Assembly: GCF_036884655.1 (NCBI RefSeq)
Contig: NC_088357.1
Coordinates: 11,935,501-11,999,500, forward strand
DNA from: Musa acuminata AAA Group
Lineage: Eukaryota; Streptophyta; Magnoliopsida; Zingiberales; Musaceae
Direction of reading: 5' to 3'
DNA length: 64,000 bases
Both the position numbers and the translations under genes were made by a program. Shown one piece after another: positions 1 to 16,705 of the stretch (positions are counted from its first letter, which is position 1; the number at the start of each line of letters is the position of its first letter). A model generated the notes under the pieces. That model ran no database searches and was not told the origin of the DNA. It worked only from the letters and a program-made list of their open reading frames with translations.

Positions 1-881
1 TAAAACCTAGAGAATCAACATTTTAATCAAAATTTTAGTATGAGATATTAAAGTTATTTCCAAAATCAAATTTTAGCATGAGATATTTTAAGTAATTTCC
101 AACTCAGCGATGGCTCCATTTATTCTATCATAATCCTTTCCTACTCAATATGATAATATTATATTAGTTCTGATAACATTTATCATGATCTGATGGAGTA
201 ATCTAACTTATTAAATTTGTATCAATTGGTAATAGATGTGATTCAAGTCACTACCGACTTCTCCGATGCGAGAGTATGATTTTTCCTCCTTTAAATGCAT
301 GACGTCGACCAATATAATCAGCAATATAAAGCAAAATCGAACCCTAAAATGATATGTATGAAGCCCCACTCGATGATTCGATGCGACATGCACTCTTAGC
401 TCGTCCACATCTACCACTTGTGACGATCTGATGATGAGATAATTAACTCAGTAGATCATTGAACCGAACGACAAACTCAAAATATACATCCGATGCGGCA
501 CAACAATAATCAAATTAATTTAACCATGAAAGCTATGCTCGGCAGCACGAGTTGTAATCACAGCACCGCAATGTCGACCTATTATCAGATGTCAAAAGAA
601 AAAACAGATAAAAAATTGGATTGGATGAAATTACATGCTCGAAATAAGCAGCAAGTTGCTTCAACTATATTGTTCTCCGTGATCGATTTAATTACCCATC
701 TCAATGCAAACCTATATTTCTTTTTCCGTTCTGCACTCACCGTCGAAACCGTATCATCCAACAGTGCTCTTCATTCCAACTGCATCTTTTGCATTGCCAT
801 TGTTGGTCCTGCTGCTATCTGGACAAGTTCAAACTTGACTTACAACACTGTTCCTCGAGTCACCACATGCGTCTGCTCTCG
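1..881. other. Intergenic, no gene recognised
   Basis: AT-rich sequence downstream of the CDKD gene. A partial direct repeat around 36-98 shares the words ttttag and atgagatatt. Reading frames here have no recognisable domain and no plausible splice structure. The bases next to 882 are probably the 3' UTR of the kinase gene on the minus strand. Confidence 0.5.
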
Positions 882-5932
<5,051 letters not shown>

Positions 5933-6470
5933 GGCCTTCGTGGCCCTCAGCAAAGGGGAAGAGGAGGACGCGATGGTACCAGGGGGGATGCGGGAAGAAG
6001 AAGGAGAATTGATCGCCCGCGACCGACCGGGCGTCCGCAGCGCCGTCTTCCGATCATGAAAAGAAGAGCGGGGGGAGGAAGGGCAGGGGAGAGCGGTGGA
6101 ACGCCGCACCGCGGGCGCTATAAGATGCGTGCGCTCGAGATACAACGACAGCTGCTTTTTGTTCCAACGACGGTAACGACGGGCGAAACTGAGGAATTTT
6201 AAATGAAAAAATATGTATAAAAAAACCTTTTTTATGAACTTAAAATAATATTAATATTTGTATATAATTTCATTTTTAAATCATTATATCAAATTTATTT
6301 CATCAAAAATACAACCTTTCATTTATGAATATTTAAGGAAAAATGTATAATTTAATTAACATTTGAGATAAAATGAGCGAATTTATTAAAAGAATTCATG
6401 ATAATTCAGATCCATATAATTTGAAGAAAAATATTTGAATGCATATCATAAAATCACTTTTTTTAATATG
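5933..6470. promoter_or_regulatory. CDKD 5' flank
   Basis: GC-rich 5' leader and probable promoter of the minus-strand kinase gene (5933 to about 6180), passing abruptly into very AT-rich DNA. No certain TATA box or other element could be assigned. The role is inferred from position only. Confidence 0.4.
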
Positions 6471-6674
6471 CACATATATATATGTATATATATGTATATA
6501 TATACATATCTATACATGTACATATATGTATATGTATATATATAAATATACATATATCTACATATATATACATATATATACATACATATATATATATATA
6601 AACATATGTATATACATATATATATGTGTATATATATATGTATATGTATATGTATATATGTATGTATGTATGTA
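6471..6674. repeat. TA/TATACA-type microsatellite
   Basis: About 200 bp of alternating purine-pyrimidine sequence built from tatata, tacata and tatgta words, ending in a short tgta-rich run. It is nearly self-complementary, so both strands show spurious Tyr/Ile-rich reading frames. Confidence 0.95.
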
Positions 6675-7940
6675 TCATCCATTTTTTTATCAAATTTTGA
6701 TTATATTAAATATATTTTCTTGATATCTTAAAATTCAATGATACAAAAAAAGAAAAGCATGAAACATAAAATTTTATATTTCTTAAAATGATAAAATTCA
6801 ATGATATTAAAAAAAAAGTATAAAAGATAAATTTTATATTTTTGATTCTCTTTTCTTTGTATCCTTGAATCGTAAAACATTTCGAAGGCAAAGGATGTAA
6901 TTCAAATATTACTTAAGAATCACAAAGATTTGAATTTTTTTGTTTTCAATTCATTTCAACCAATCCTTTGATGTTTTATCACATTTTGAAATTTATATTT
7001 CTTAATCTTCTTATTGTTGTATTGTTGAATCAATTGGATTGAACCAATTGGTATATCTTAAACTGAACCTTTATAAGCAAGACAAAGAGGTGGAACCAAA
7101 TTAGATGAAGTCATCAAACAAAGGATTTTGTTATGATTAATTCTTTATACCTTGAAGTATACTTTTTGGTTTGTTCCTTCGCATGTTCTTCATGAAGTCA
7201 TGCAAGTTGTTGATAATATTTTTTCCACATGAAATCATTAATACCTTGAGAGATGTCACACCTTTAGGGCTTTGGTCTTTCCCAGGTTAGTGTGATCTTT
7301 ATTTAAATTAATAATATTTTAAAGTACTTTGTTAAATAGGAACAAAAACAAATGGATTCCCTGTGATAAAACAAAAAAAAAAGAAAAAGAAAAGAAAACA
7401 ATAAACTAAGCTATCTTTTGCCTGGTGGCTATGACAATGTTATCTGCAGTTGCTGTTTTGATATCATGATGTTTGTACACACTACAGTGTGGAAGATCTC
7501 CTCTACATTCCACATCATGCAAGGAAAGGCTTTTCTGTCATTCTCCAAGTATCAATATGGACAAGTTTCACTTTGTTTGTGTAAATGGGAACAGGAGTTC
7601 TATACATAATGACATCTTAAAGTAGAACACCACATTTGATGTCTTCTTGTCTCTAACTCATCACTTGGATTAAAAAGGGAGTGCATCATTAGCTTTTGGT
7701 ACATCACTGTTGATTTGATCAGTTCTGGAGGTCCTGAAGACCCTCATCACAACAGCAGCATCTCAAAAACATGATCATTGCCATGCTCTGCACTCCACCA
7801 AGCTACACTCCATCAGTTTCAGGCACTATACAATTCATTGAAGAGGCTGGAAGCTTATTTTAAGCCTTCTTCACTAGTAGATCACCGGATGGAATAGTGT
7901 TATTTTTAGCTTCACATTGTACCATGGCATTGTAGAGAAG
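6675..7940. other. Intergenic, AT-rich, no gene recognised
   Basis: Lies between the CDKD promoter side and the 3' end of the next minus-strand gene. It holds short inverted words, such as attggattgaaccaattgg near 7033, and A/T runs. About the last 200 bp are likely the 3' UTR of the small-protein gene. Confidence 0.5.
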
Positions 7941-8575
7941 TTAGTATGAGCCAGAGATCATTTGATACTTCTGTGTCTGCTTCTTTAGCACACTTGAGTT
8001 ACGGTAATGATTGCTGTATATGAGATTGTTGCCGGTGACATGAGAAACCACAGCTGCAGACTTGCCCAGCTGCCTATGGGGGTTACTGTCAGGTGGAGAG
8101 GGTGAGGGCCTCCTTGGCCTGTTCTTCTTTCTTGGTGCAGTAGAGCATGGGATGAAGACTCCTGTTCCTTTGCTCTCCCTTCTGTAAGCCATCTGATAGC
8201 TTTGCGGTGGTGGAATCATGATTTGAGGCATGCAAGGATGCTCCTGTGAGAACAGCAACTCATCATCTTGTAGTAATTGCATTTATTAACATATGATTTG
8301 TGGTGAGGTTATATCGTATACTTCCAAGACTAAGTGATTGAACAGGTGGTGACTGAAAGGTAAAGGATTATAAGCTCCTGCTGAATATAGAACATAGACT
8401 AATTCTTGATAAGAGCATTCACATGGACAGAAAACTTAAAGATGGATTTGTGTTGGTCACAGAGTCAAAATTGAGATCCTCTTTAATTACTATAACTATG
8501 AATCACTGGTGAATACAAAATATTTGAAGTATTACTTGATAAGAGCATTAACATGGACTGTTAGGTGACTTGTTT

Positions 8576-8630
<55 letters not shown>

Positions 8631-9387
8631 TAACTGGATGTGTATTGGCTACAGTATTAAATTTCCAATAGTTATCCAATTTGAGATCTTCAATTATTAT
8701 CCAGCTCTATTTCAGATGGGTCTCTGTCATGACCTACACAAGATTACAATCTGGAAATTAGATCTTTCAAATGAAAATTAGTAATTAAAAAGGATCCACA
8801 TCCAGTGAGTAGTAGGATGAGGACTGCATAGTTTGCAGAAACAACTGAGGCATGCCAAATTTAGTACATGCCTCAGGAGGGATGTGAAGTATATAGACAA
8901 CTCGATGCATTGTCTGCAAGTGAGAAACCAAGTTCTTTCTGGTGCCCAGAGCAACAATACAGTCCCCCAAGCAAACCACAAGGATAGATTTATTATTAGC
9001 ATCATGCACATTACACTCAAATACTATGCTTGCCTGAGTAATAGATTGAGAATAACATCGGCTGGTCCAAACTGATTCGAGCACCTCAAAACTCCTGGTT
9101 TGAGTGGTTTTTTAACAATTAGTGAAACAAGAGAGAGAAGTAGAGAGAAAGAAGGGAAAAAAAGAGCAAAAGCAGTGAAAGATCTCACGGCAGACATCTT
9201 CTGCTATCCTCCTATGATCACCTGAGGGTGTTACAGCTCAAAAAGATTAGTGAGGAAACAGGCAACCAACCTGAACAGGAAGCTGAGGGTAATGCACTAG
9301 GAACTCTTCCTCATCATCCATAATTAGCAGAGCAATCTGCTTAGCAAGATCTGCAAAGAAAACATCATCTTCCACCTCCACAGCCAT
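7941..9387 (-). CDS. Small conserved plant protein of unknown function, 2 exons
   Basis: Two exons on the minus strand: 9387-9271 and 8243-7941, giving 139 residues. Exon 1 starts MAVEVEDDVFFADLAKQ and is acidic. Its donor is CAG|GTTGG. Exon 2 follows a good pyrimidine-rich acceptor (TTCTCACAG) and carries a basic, proline-rich segment with RRESKGTGVFIP and RKKNRPRRPSPSP. The ESKGTGVFIP plus basic-proline pattern is shared, as I recall, by a family of small uncharacterised plant proteins, and I know of no biochemical role. No membrane segment or signal peptide is evident. The basic stretch could be a nuclear signal (inference). The frame also stays open above the acceptor to an ATG at 8282, but the phase-0 join to exon 1 argues for the spliced form. 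Confidence 0.75.
8579..8628. repeat. (GA)n microsatellite
   Basis: About 24 perfect ga dinucleotides inside the single intron of the small-protein gene. This makes a likely length polymorphism. Confidence 0.98.
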
Positions 9388-12300
9388 CAGCACTAGCACC
9401 AAGTTGTTGAAGTAATAAAACAAGGTAGGGACCAGCAGTCCCGATCCACTCCACAGCTCTCTCTCTGTTTCAAGTGCTCATTCTTGCTCTCTTTTACAAC
9501 TTCTTTGCCTATTAATAGGCAATGGCAAGGGATGGGAGCAGGTGAGAGGCTTGTGCATAAAACAGGCATATGGGCCCCAATGGTAGCTGATCAATCCACT
9601 ACTTTGTGGCCCCAGAGAAAATAAATAGGTGGAGAGGAGAAGTGCATGAGATTATCCAGCAAAAGTTGCAAGCAAAAGGATGAGGGGATGGATTGAAATC
9701 CAAGATAGACTTGAAACATATCCAGTGGTCAGATGTCTGCCAGTCTGGTTGTCCTTCAAACTTCTTCTTTTCCTTTTAGCTTATCCCAATCCACTTCACT
9801 ATGTGATAGAAAGGGTGCAAGGCAGGGCTTCTCTCCACTCCAACAACTGTTGTATGCCAATTTTTCTCTTCTTCTCTTGGGAAATAGTTTGGTGGCTCCC
9901 TAATTAAGTGATGTGGAATTCTTGACCACTAACTTCACTTCCTTCTCAAAATTGAAGTCAGTAATGTCAGGACACAAAACTGAATCATTGAATTCATCAT
10001 CTAAATTGAAATGTTAGGAGGATTAGTTGTCTGCTATCTCATTATAAATATGATGATGCTACTTTATTGGGAAACACTGTTGGCACTCATTTGGTCAAAC
10101 ACCAGGTCACCCACCCTCTTGATGTGTCCAAATTCCATTGAAAGTATTTCTCAAACCAGACTTCTTTTCCCTATATCTTCTCACCAACTGTGGCTAAAAA
10201 TTTCATGAAATCATCACCTAAAATCTGTGAGCACTATAACATGTAACAAAGTGGGTGAGAGAACCATTTCTCTTTCTTTGTCTTTCCAGTCTAAAAGGAC
10301 ATGCTATGAAAATTCACAATATATAAAATAAGGTGACCTGAACTCATTATAATTAAGAACAACTGGCATATGCAAATCTACTGTTCTTATCTTCCTCAGT
10401 ATAACATCTTCAGGTTTCTGGTATAACCAGCAAAGACTTAACCAAGTGGCATAGTTTTAAGTTAGATCAACTGTTACCGGACAATGCCTTGCTTCATAAT
10501 CGTAATTTAATATGAAGATATTGGAAAGTGCTGTTTGACACATCACATTTATCCTGAACAACTGGTTGCAGTAGGTATTTTATCATATCATTAGGCATAT
10601 AGGAAGGACAGCTGAGCTGCAACACTTGCGTGCATCAGAACATGGACCAGGATTTCTGGTCTTTTAATGTGGTGGTGGTCTCCTGGCAAGCATGATCCCC
10701 AGACAGATAAAACCCTACATCTCTCATCATGTTTGCCAGGTACTGAAGTTGTGCTGTTACCTGGTGTGTTCAAGGAATAAGAATTCAGCTGCTAGGCTAG
10801 CATTGTACTGGACAAGCATGCATGAGGCTTAGCTTCAGTGTCTGCAGCGCCTTGGGATTATGAAAACACGCTGTGATGGATAATTTAGTCTGTTTCATGG
10901 TAGATCAGAAGGAAGGTATTCATCATCACAACTGGGGTGTCATCAATCATGGCGTTCATGTGGATAAAAGTGTGCTCCTCCTGGTATGTATATGACATGG
11001 TGCATGGGGTCTTGAGAGCTACATTTCCATCCAACAAAGCTTGATATTCTCCTGGTAGGAGAAACTGCTTTTATGTTCCTGAGCTAGCTATAAGTGGTGA
11101 GAAAGTGCATGGAATCTGGAAAACCTAGTAGTCAAGTAGCAGCCATCAGTGCCCTGCAAGGGAAACTAACATTAATAAGAAGGAACAAAGAGGCTGGAAT
11201 AGGCAGAATGCATGCATGTGGGCTGTGGGAATCATCTTATATTTTGTTCTCCAGGAGATGGATGTGCAGAACCTTGGTTGATGCAATACTTGCATGCACT
11301 TTCTCCTGCATTCAAAATCTATACTGGGGGAGAAGAACATGGTTTTCTCAAATTCCTCAACAAAACAAGAAACCTAGCATTCACCCAGAAATTTCTACAT
11401 GTCAATGTAAACAGTCACTTCCAGTGTATGGGAAAGTAAATTGACATTATCCAAAAGCTCCACTACATCAATTGTTTTGTGACTAGTAAACCAAGAGATA
11501 CACATTTAACAATAACACCAATATCTGGAAGGAGGAGAGCAGCCTTTAAGCAGATACTCAAATTGTAACTAAATTGCATTGCATAGGCAGAAAATGGCCT
11601 GAAAATCAAATGTATCTTTCTATTCTTACTGTAGAAATACAAAAGAATACAGGATAATTTATTAGTAAAATGTCGAAAACTAGACTCAAGCATGTCGAGG
11701 GAAATAAATACCTCGACTCATAGACTTCTATGATTATAATGAGAAGATGCTTAACATTGTAACTTCTAAATATATATGATTATAACCATCAAACGATGAA
11801 AACAAGTCAAAAGACTCAGGATTTATCCAAAATTTTTTATTGATTTCAGGATTCGTTTCATGTAATACAAATCACACAGCAATCTGAATTTTACAGTTAC
11901 ATGGTAACTATAATTATATATTTCACCTGGAAGATTTGAATTTTTTGTGGATTTCAAAAGCTCATGCATCAGTATTGTAGGTTCTATCAGGAATTCTAAA
12001 ACACAAAAACTCCTTATGCATGAGAAATATATTACATCATGATAATATTAAGAATTTCAAATTGGCAATACAAAGCATCACAAGAAGAGGTATCTGGACA
12101 CCCAGTGAATTATAGAGGAATAAAAGAAGAAATGCATGCTGAAAAGCAAAATGCAGATTAAGAATGTTGAAATATTGCAAGCACTACACTTACACTCTAT
12201 CTAGACAACCAGCACATAATTTAATCATACATTCAAATATGTTTACATCCACCAATTTCACATTAATGCTTATTAACATTTAACTTATATTATCCATATA

Positions 12301-13022
12301 CAAATATGAGCAAATAGACCAATTGTTTTTATTTATGTATAAATGTTCAGCATGTTATAGAGAATTCCATTATTTGAGGAAAAGATTATGGTCTTTATGA
12401 CTTATGAGAACATAAATGTGAATAATTATCAGTCAGATATTTATCAAAACAATGTAACATTTGAGCAAGCAAGCTTTCAGAGGCTTAGCATACCTGAGCA
12501 CAGAATATGCAAATGAAACATTCACATACACTAAAATAATATTAAGGAAAACGAACCATACATGAAAACTTGGCAACCTGTAAACGAACTCATTGCAACT
12601 ATTCAGAATCACCAGCATAATAAGCTTTTCTATAATGGACCCGATGATAAGGCAGGTAGTGCTCGTAGAAATACCTGAATCTTTAGTAACTGTTCGCTCA
12701 TGAACTAGTAATACTAAAACATTAATTCATATAATAACATTGATGTAAGAACGCCCACGACGCCACCTGCCTTGTTGTTGACGATTTTTGTGGTCCCAAA
12801 GTGGGTCCCATTTTCCGATCCATTAATCAGGCTCATGAGTGGCCGACCAGAAACGGGTAGGAATTTGGGTACGCGGTGGGGAACCACGTTTGGGTCATCA
12901 AATTCCTCCGCTTTCTCCTCTATTTTCTATTTTCCTTTCCTTTCCTTTGGAGGTCCTTTTTGAACCACCGAAAATAGTAGAACGTAAAACTCAAAACATA
13001 CCGTTGCCATCGACACCAGACG
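9388..13022. other. Intergenic, no gene recognised
   Basis: The first 150 bp or so is the CT-rich 5' leader and promoter side of the minus-strand small-protein gene. The rest is moderately AT-rich. Open frames of 60-116 codons have no domain, no codon bias and no convincing splice partners. A 15-bp inverted repeat sits at 10682-10740. The last 250 bp is promoter DNA for the plus-strand ORF at 13023 if that is a gene. Confidence 0.5.
10682..10740. repeat. Short inverted repeat (15-bp arms)
   Basis: cctggcaagcatgat at 10682-10696 and atcatgtttgccagg at 10726-10740 are inverted copies with one difference, which would be a G-U wobble in RNA. The loop is 29 nt. The hairpin is shorter than a typical plant microRNA precursor and matches no microRNA family I recall. 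Confidence 0.5.
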
Positions 13023-13631
13023 ATGCTTTCCGTGCTCCATCCGCCGCCGCTCATCGCGATCCAACCCAGGCTTCTCCTCCGCAATGTGGCGCCTCCCGCC
13101 GTCCTCGGACTCGGCGGAGCGAAGGGCCGAAAAAGAAGAGGAAGCAGAAGGCGATGGATCGCCACCGGACCAGAGGCGCTTCGGCGCGCCGCCGTCTCCT
13201 TCGCCGCAAAGTTCCTCGGGCCTCCGCGGGCGGATCCAGTGGATTTGATCCTACAACTCGTGGCGGGCGGAGGGAACGGGAGCGGAGGACGGCGAGGGCT
13301 CTGGGGCTACGGATCCGGCGGATGGTTTGGGGGATGGGGCCGGCGACGAAGGGGTAGAGGAAGAGGTCTGATCGGGCTTCTCGTATCCATGGCGGTAGCG
13401 GCGGCACTGGGGATGGCCCCTGAGAAGGAGCTGGCGGTTGGAGTCACGCTTCTGGGGTTCAAGAACAACAGGGCTTGGGCTTGGAGTAGAGGTATTGGGG
13501 CTGTGGCGTTAGGGTTCCTCATTTGCTTCTTGGCTTGGTGCGGTATACGCCAGAGAAGAGACGGCCGCCTGAAGTGGATCCGCCGGCGATTGTCGGTCGA
13601 TCGATCTTTCGAGCGTCTTCGTCTTCGTTGA
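13023..13631 (+). CDS. Hypothetical membrane protein with transit-like N-terminus, single exon
   Basis: A 202-codon frame in a GC-rich island flanked by AT-rich DNA, which is typical of monocot exons. The N-terminal 50 residues or so are rich in Arg, Ala, Pro and Leu and lack acidic residues, as plastid or mitochondrial presequences often do. A Gly/Arg-rich middle (WGYGSGGWFGGWGRRRRGRG) precedes two hydrophobic stretches (GLIGLLVSMAVAAALGMA and GIGAVALGFLICFLAWCGI), and the C-terminus is strongly basic. I do not recognise a named family. Overlapping frames on both strands are also open because of the GC content, so codon choice alone does not prove this frame. The hydrophobic pair and presequence-like start favour it. 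Confidence 0.5.
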   Translation: MLSVLHPPPLIAIQPRLLLRNVAPPAVLGLGGAKGRKRRGSRRRWIATGPEALRRAAVSFAAKFLGPPRADPVDLILQLVAGGGNGSGGRRGLWGYGSGGWFGGWGRRRRGRGRGLIGLLVSMAVAAALGMAPEKELAVGVTLLGFKNNRAWAWSRGIGAVALGFLICFLAWCGIRQRRDGRLKWIRRRLSVDRSFERLRLR

Positions 13632-14169
13632 ATCTGTTGAGGTTCGTGTATGACAATCGGTTGCTCTTCTTTTTCCATTATATTCTTTTTTTTGTCGTTC
13701 TTTTTTTCCCCTTGATTAGAAATCTTTGTCTTCAAGTTTGCATCATGTTGTTGAATCGTTGGTTACACTCTCCCTTTCCGTCCTCATCTTTGGCAAGTCT
13801 CTAACATTTTGATGATAAGTGCACAATTATCTGATCTTAAATGTTAGATTCGAATTTATGTTGTAAACTATTTAATGAAATGATAGAAATTTTATTTTTT
13901 TTAAATGAAACTTGGATTATTAAATGTGGTTTGTATCAGTTCGAGATGTTTGCACGAATCTAAACAACTTTGATGGTTGTCTGCAGTTATATTTTTGGAA
14001 ATAGTTTATTTATATATAAGTCAATTTGCATGTAACAAAATCCGTACAGTATAAATAATTTTGGAGATGGAAGCAAAGGAATGGGAATGAAGCTTTTGCA
14101 GAGTGAACTATAGGCTTAGAGGCCAACACATTAATCTAATATCCAATATACTTTAAATTAAAAAAATCT
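13632..14169. other. Intergenic, AT-rich
   Basis: Follows the 13023-13631 frame and may hold its 3' UTR. It contains T-rich runs and no recognisable exon or repeat family. Confidence 0.45.
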
Positions 14170-14745
14170 CTTATATATATATATATATATATATGGGTAC
14201 TTTTTTAAAAAAATTTCGTATTTGGGTATTTCCCAAACAATACCCTCATTTTGATTTTTTTCAAATCATATTTCTTAATTCAGAAATTACCCAAACTGCC
14301 CCTCCGTCCCTCTTCCACCGTCCCCACTGCCTTCGCATCCCACATTTCTCCGTCCTCCCTCCTCTTCTATTGTCGCCCATCCTCTCCTCCTCACCCGTTG
14401 CCCGCCTCTCTTTCTTCTCTCATGTCACCCGTTCTTCCCCCTCCTCCTCCTCTCCCCTCTTTCCTGGCCGCTTACCCTCTCCTCCTCTCCCCTTCTCCTC
14501 CTCCCTCCTTCCTTGTCGTCTCCTCCCTTCCCCCTTCCTCCCCTTTCCTAGGTCGGCGGCGGGTGGAGAGTGGGTGGCGATGAGCGGCGACAGGTTCGGT
14601 GGCGGTGAAGGGTAGTGAGAGAGGGGTAATTTTGGTATTTTGTGAAATAGGGTATGGTTTTGGAAAAAATAAAACGGGATAATTGTTTGAAAAATACTCT
14701 ATATATACATATACATATATATATGTATATGTATACATATACATA
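14170..14745. mobile_element. Possible MITE-like dispersed element with CT-rich core
   Basis: Bounded by (TA)n runs at 14173-14193 and by tatata/tatgta words from about 14700. The left part (14194-14285) has gggta, aatttcgtatttgggtattt and cccaaacaatacc. The right part (about 14620-14703) has complementary features: ggggtaatttt, aatagggtatgg, and cgggataattgtttgaaaaatac. The ends are therefore imperfect inverted copies of one another. Between them lies a pyrimidine-rich segment (14290-14560) that reads as a Pro/Ser-rich frame without any domain. No transposase is visible, so it would be non-autonomous. Confidence 0.4.
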
Positions 14746-15345
14746 TCAGCAAGGAGTTAAATGAACCCGTAAGAATTATTCTACTTATGATAAAAAATGA
14801 TTTTACATGATTTTTAAGTCATTTTTTACGTACGTTTTGGAGGTTGAATGAAGATTAATTTTTATATAAGTTCTTATTACATGAAACACAAGTCATTAAT
14901 CTAATGTCCAATATGCCCATTTAAAGTAACAATTGTCCTTTCTATACGAATTGAATAATCACATATATTTGCCCTAAAGATTAATCGATCATTGACTGAA
15001 TATATGAGAATCCAAACGATATGTAATCAGACATGATTTTGATAAGAGATAAGAATCTTCAGAGGCTAACATGTAATCAAAGGTGTTATAATACTTGTGC
15101 AAGTGATGAGATTAAAAGATTAGGATCTGATAAGTGGCCATTTTATACACAAATGTAATAATGTTATTCTTTATTTTATATTGTAAGCATTTTGCAAGTA
15201 TGTTTTTTTCAAAAGAAAAATGAATTTATTAATTAAATCAGATACAAAAATCTCTTCTTACATAAAAAATTATAAGTATAACCAGATCAGGAGGTAAATG
15301 CTGTCAAATCATAATCTCTGGCACGTCGTGAAAGCTCTCTCTCTC
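14746..15345. other. Intergenic, AT-rich
   Basis: No gene recognised. The end adjoins the LTR remnant at 15346. Confidence 0.45.
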
Positions 15346-16480
15346 TAAGTTGTTAATCTTGGATTTTGACGATGATGTCAATATCGCCGAATGTTCGCCG
15401 GAAGCTCGTCGGAAGAAGCAATTGACGCACCGGAGCAAGTTACAGTAAATGCCTTAAGAAATTCGTAGTTAGCACGATGATTAAGTTAGAAATGGGAGGT
15501 GATCCCATTAACTTAATCTTGGGGCAATTGGGTCGAATGGATCAGCCCATTCGGACCCAGATTACTTGGCCAGGTGGCACCGCATAGGTCGGCGATGGCA
15601 TCGCCAAGGCTCAGTCTCCGAGCTCTAGCTGAGCGGTGCAATCGCCTCTGACAGAGGTGCAACCGCCTGAGCTCGGTCTCCGAGCTTTGGCAGGAGGTGC
15701 AACCGCCCCTGACAGGAGGTGGCACCGCCTAGAGGCTCAGTCTTCGAGTTCTGCCAGGCGATGCAACCGCCCCAGTCAAGCGGTGCAATCGCCAAACCCC
15801 AGAATTCCGGGAGATGATAGTTTTGAGCTCGAAATTCAAATTGGGTTGGGGCCTATAAATACCCCACCCTTTTAGCAATGAAAGGGCAACCCAAAAGACA
15901 CCGAAAGCTTGATCTTACTCTGCGATTTTAGAGCTCAAAAGTGTTGTAAAGTCTAGAAGTTCTCCTCCCTCTTTTCTTCCAAGTTTTGATCTTTCAAGAG
16001 AAGAGAGAAAAGTTTGTAAGGGTTGTCTCCTAAGCCCGTCAAACGGAGTGAAACCGTAAAAAGGTGGTTGGCCTTCGCCTATTGAAGGAAGGCCTCTAGT
16101 GGATGTCGATGACCTTGTCAAAGGAGGAAGCCAGAAGTGGATGTAGGTTAAGATTGACTGAACCACTCTAAAATTGTGGTGCTCTCTGATTTGCATTTAC
16201 TTTGAGAATATTATCTTTATTGCAAACCTCCTCAATAGCTTACTGCCTTCTACGGATTTACGATCGTGTTTCAAAGTTCAGTATTTTCCGAATCGACGTT
16301 TAGACGTAAATCAGTTTTATCGTACGAACATCATATTTCAGTTTACGTTTACATTCTAATTTCCATCATAACTGCAAACTGCTTTCATAGACTTGCTTTA
16401 ACTACATCCTGCTTGATCACAAGTTAAAGTGATTTACGAATCGGTTTTTCTATCGAAATCGCTTTAATCGTCGATTTAGG
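15346..16480 (+). mobile_element. Decayed copia-type LTR
   Basis: Begins tgttaatcttggattttgac, close to the start of the LTR-like sequence at 61852 (tattgaatctcggattttga). It has the same order of parts: a U3 with short palindromic ggcggt-type modules (15590-15795), a promoter TATA (tataaatacccc near 15853), and a transcribed part containing tggttggccttcgcc and tagtggatgt words that recur at about 63570-63660. The right end is vague. There is no primer site or internal coding sequence, so this is a solo or truncated LTR. It ends roughly 200 bp before the PhzF start codon. Confidence 0.7.
15590..15795. repeat. Array of short palindromic modules in LTR U3
   Basis: Six to seven spaced modules such as ggcgatggcatcgcc, gcggtgcaatcgcc, gaggtgcaaccgcc and ggtggcaccgcc. 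Each is close to self-complementary and they are about 25-40 bp apart. The repeat at 62360-62550 has the same design with a different core. Confidence 0.8.
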
Positions 16481-16705
16481 TTATAGTTATTATATAATCC
16501 TCTAATATATTTAATTAGATGATCATAAATTCCTAAAACTTATATTAAGTTATATTTTGTTGTGCCAACTCGGCCACATTTGGGTTACTTTCTTGGCGGC
16601 CAAGCTGTTGACTTCGCTGCCGCAGATTCAAGCACGTTTCGTCTTTCACGTTTCGGCTCCCAATTCAAAGTTCCAGCTTCGACGACGCCTCCGTTTCTTG
16701 CTCCA

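Noticed and set aside
6439..6723. Tyr/Ile-rich frames on both strands
   Set aside because: They are translations of a tatata/tacata microsatellite.
8400..8570. Two similar words cttgataagagcattcacatggac and cttgataagagcattaacatggac 130 bp apart
   Set aside because: This is a short, decayed intron duplication, with nothing further to support an element.
12839..13735. Several overlapping long frames on both strands around the GC island
   Set aside because: High GC removes stop codons in all frames. Only the 13023-13631 frame has a plausible presequence and hydrophobic segments.
14193..14615. Pro/Ser-rich 110-140 codon frames
   Set aside because: The sequence is pyrimidine-rich low-complexity DNA inside a putative dispersed element, with no domain or splice support.
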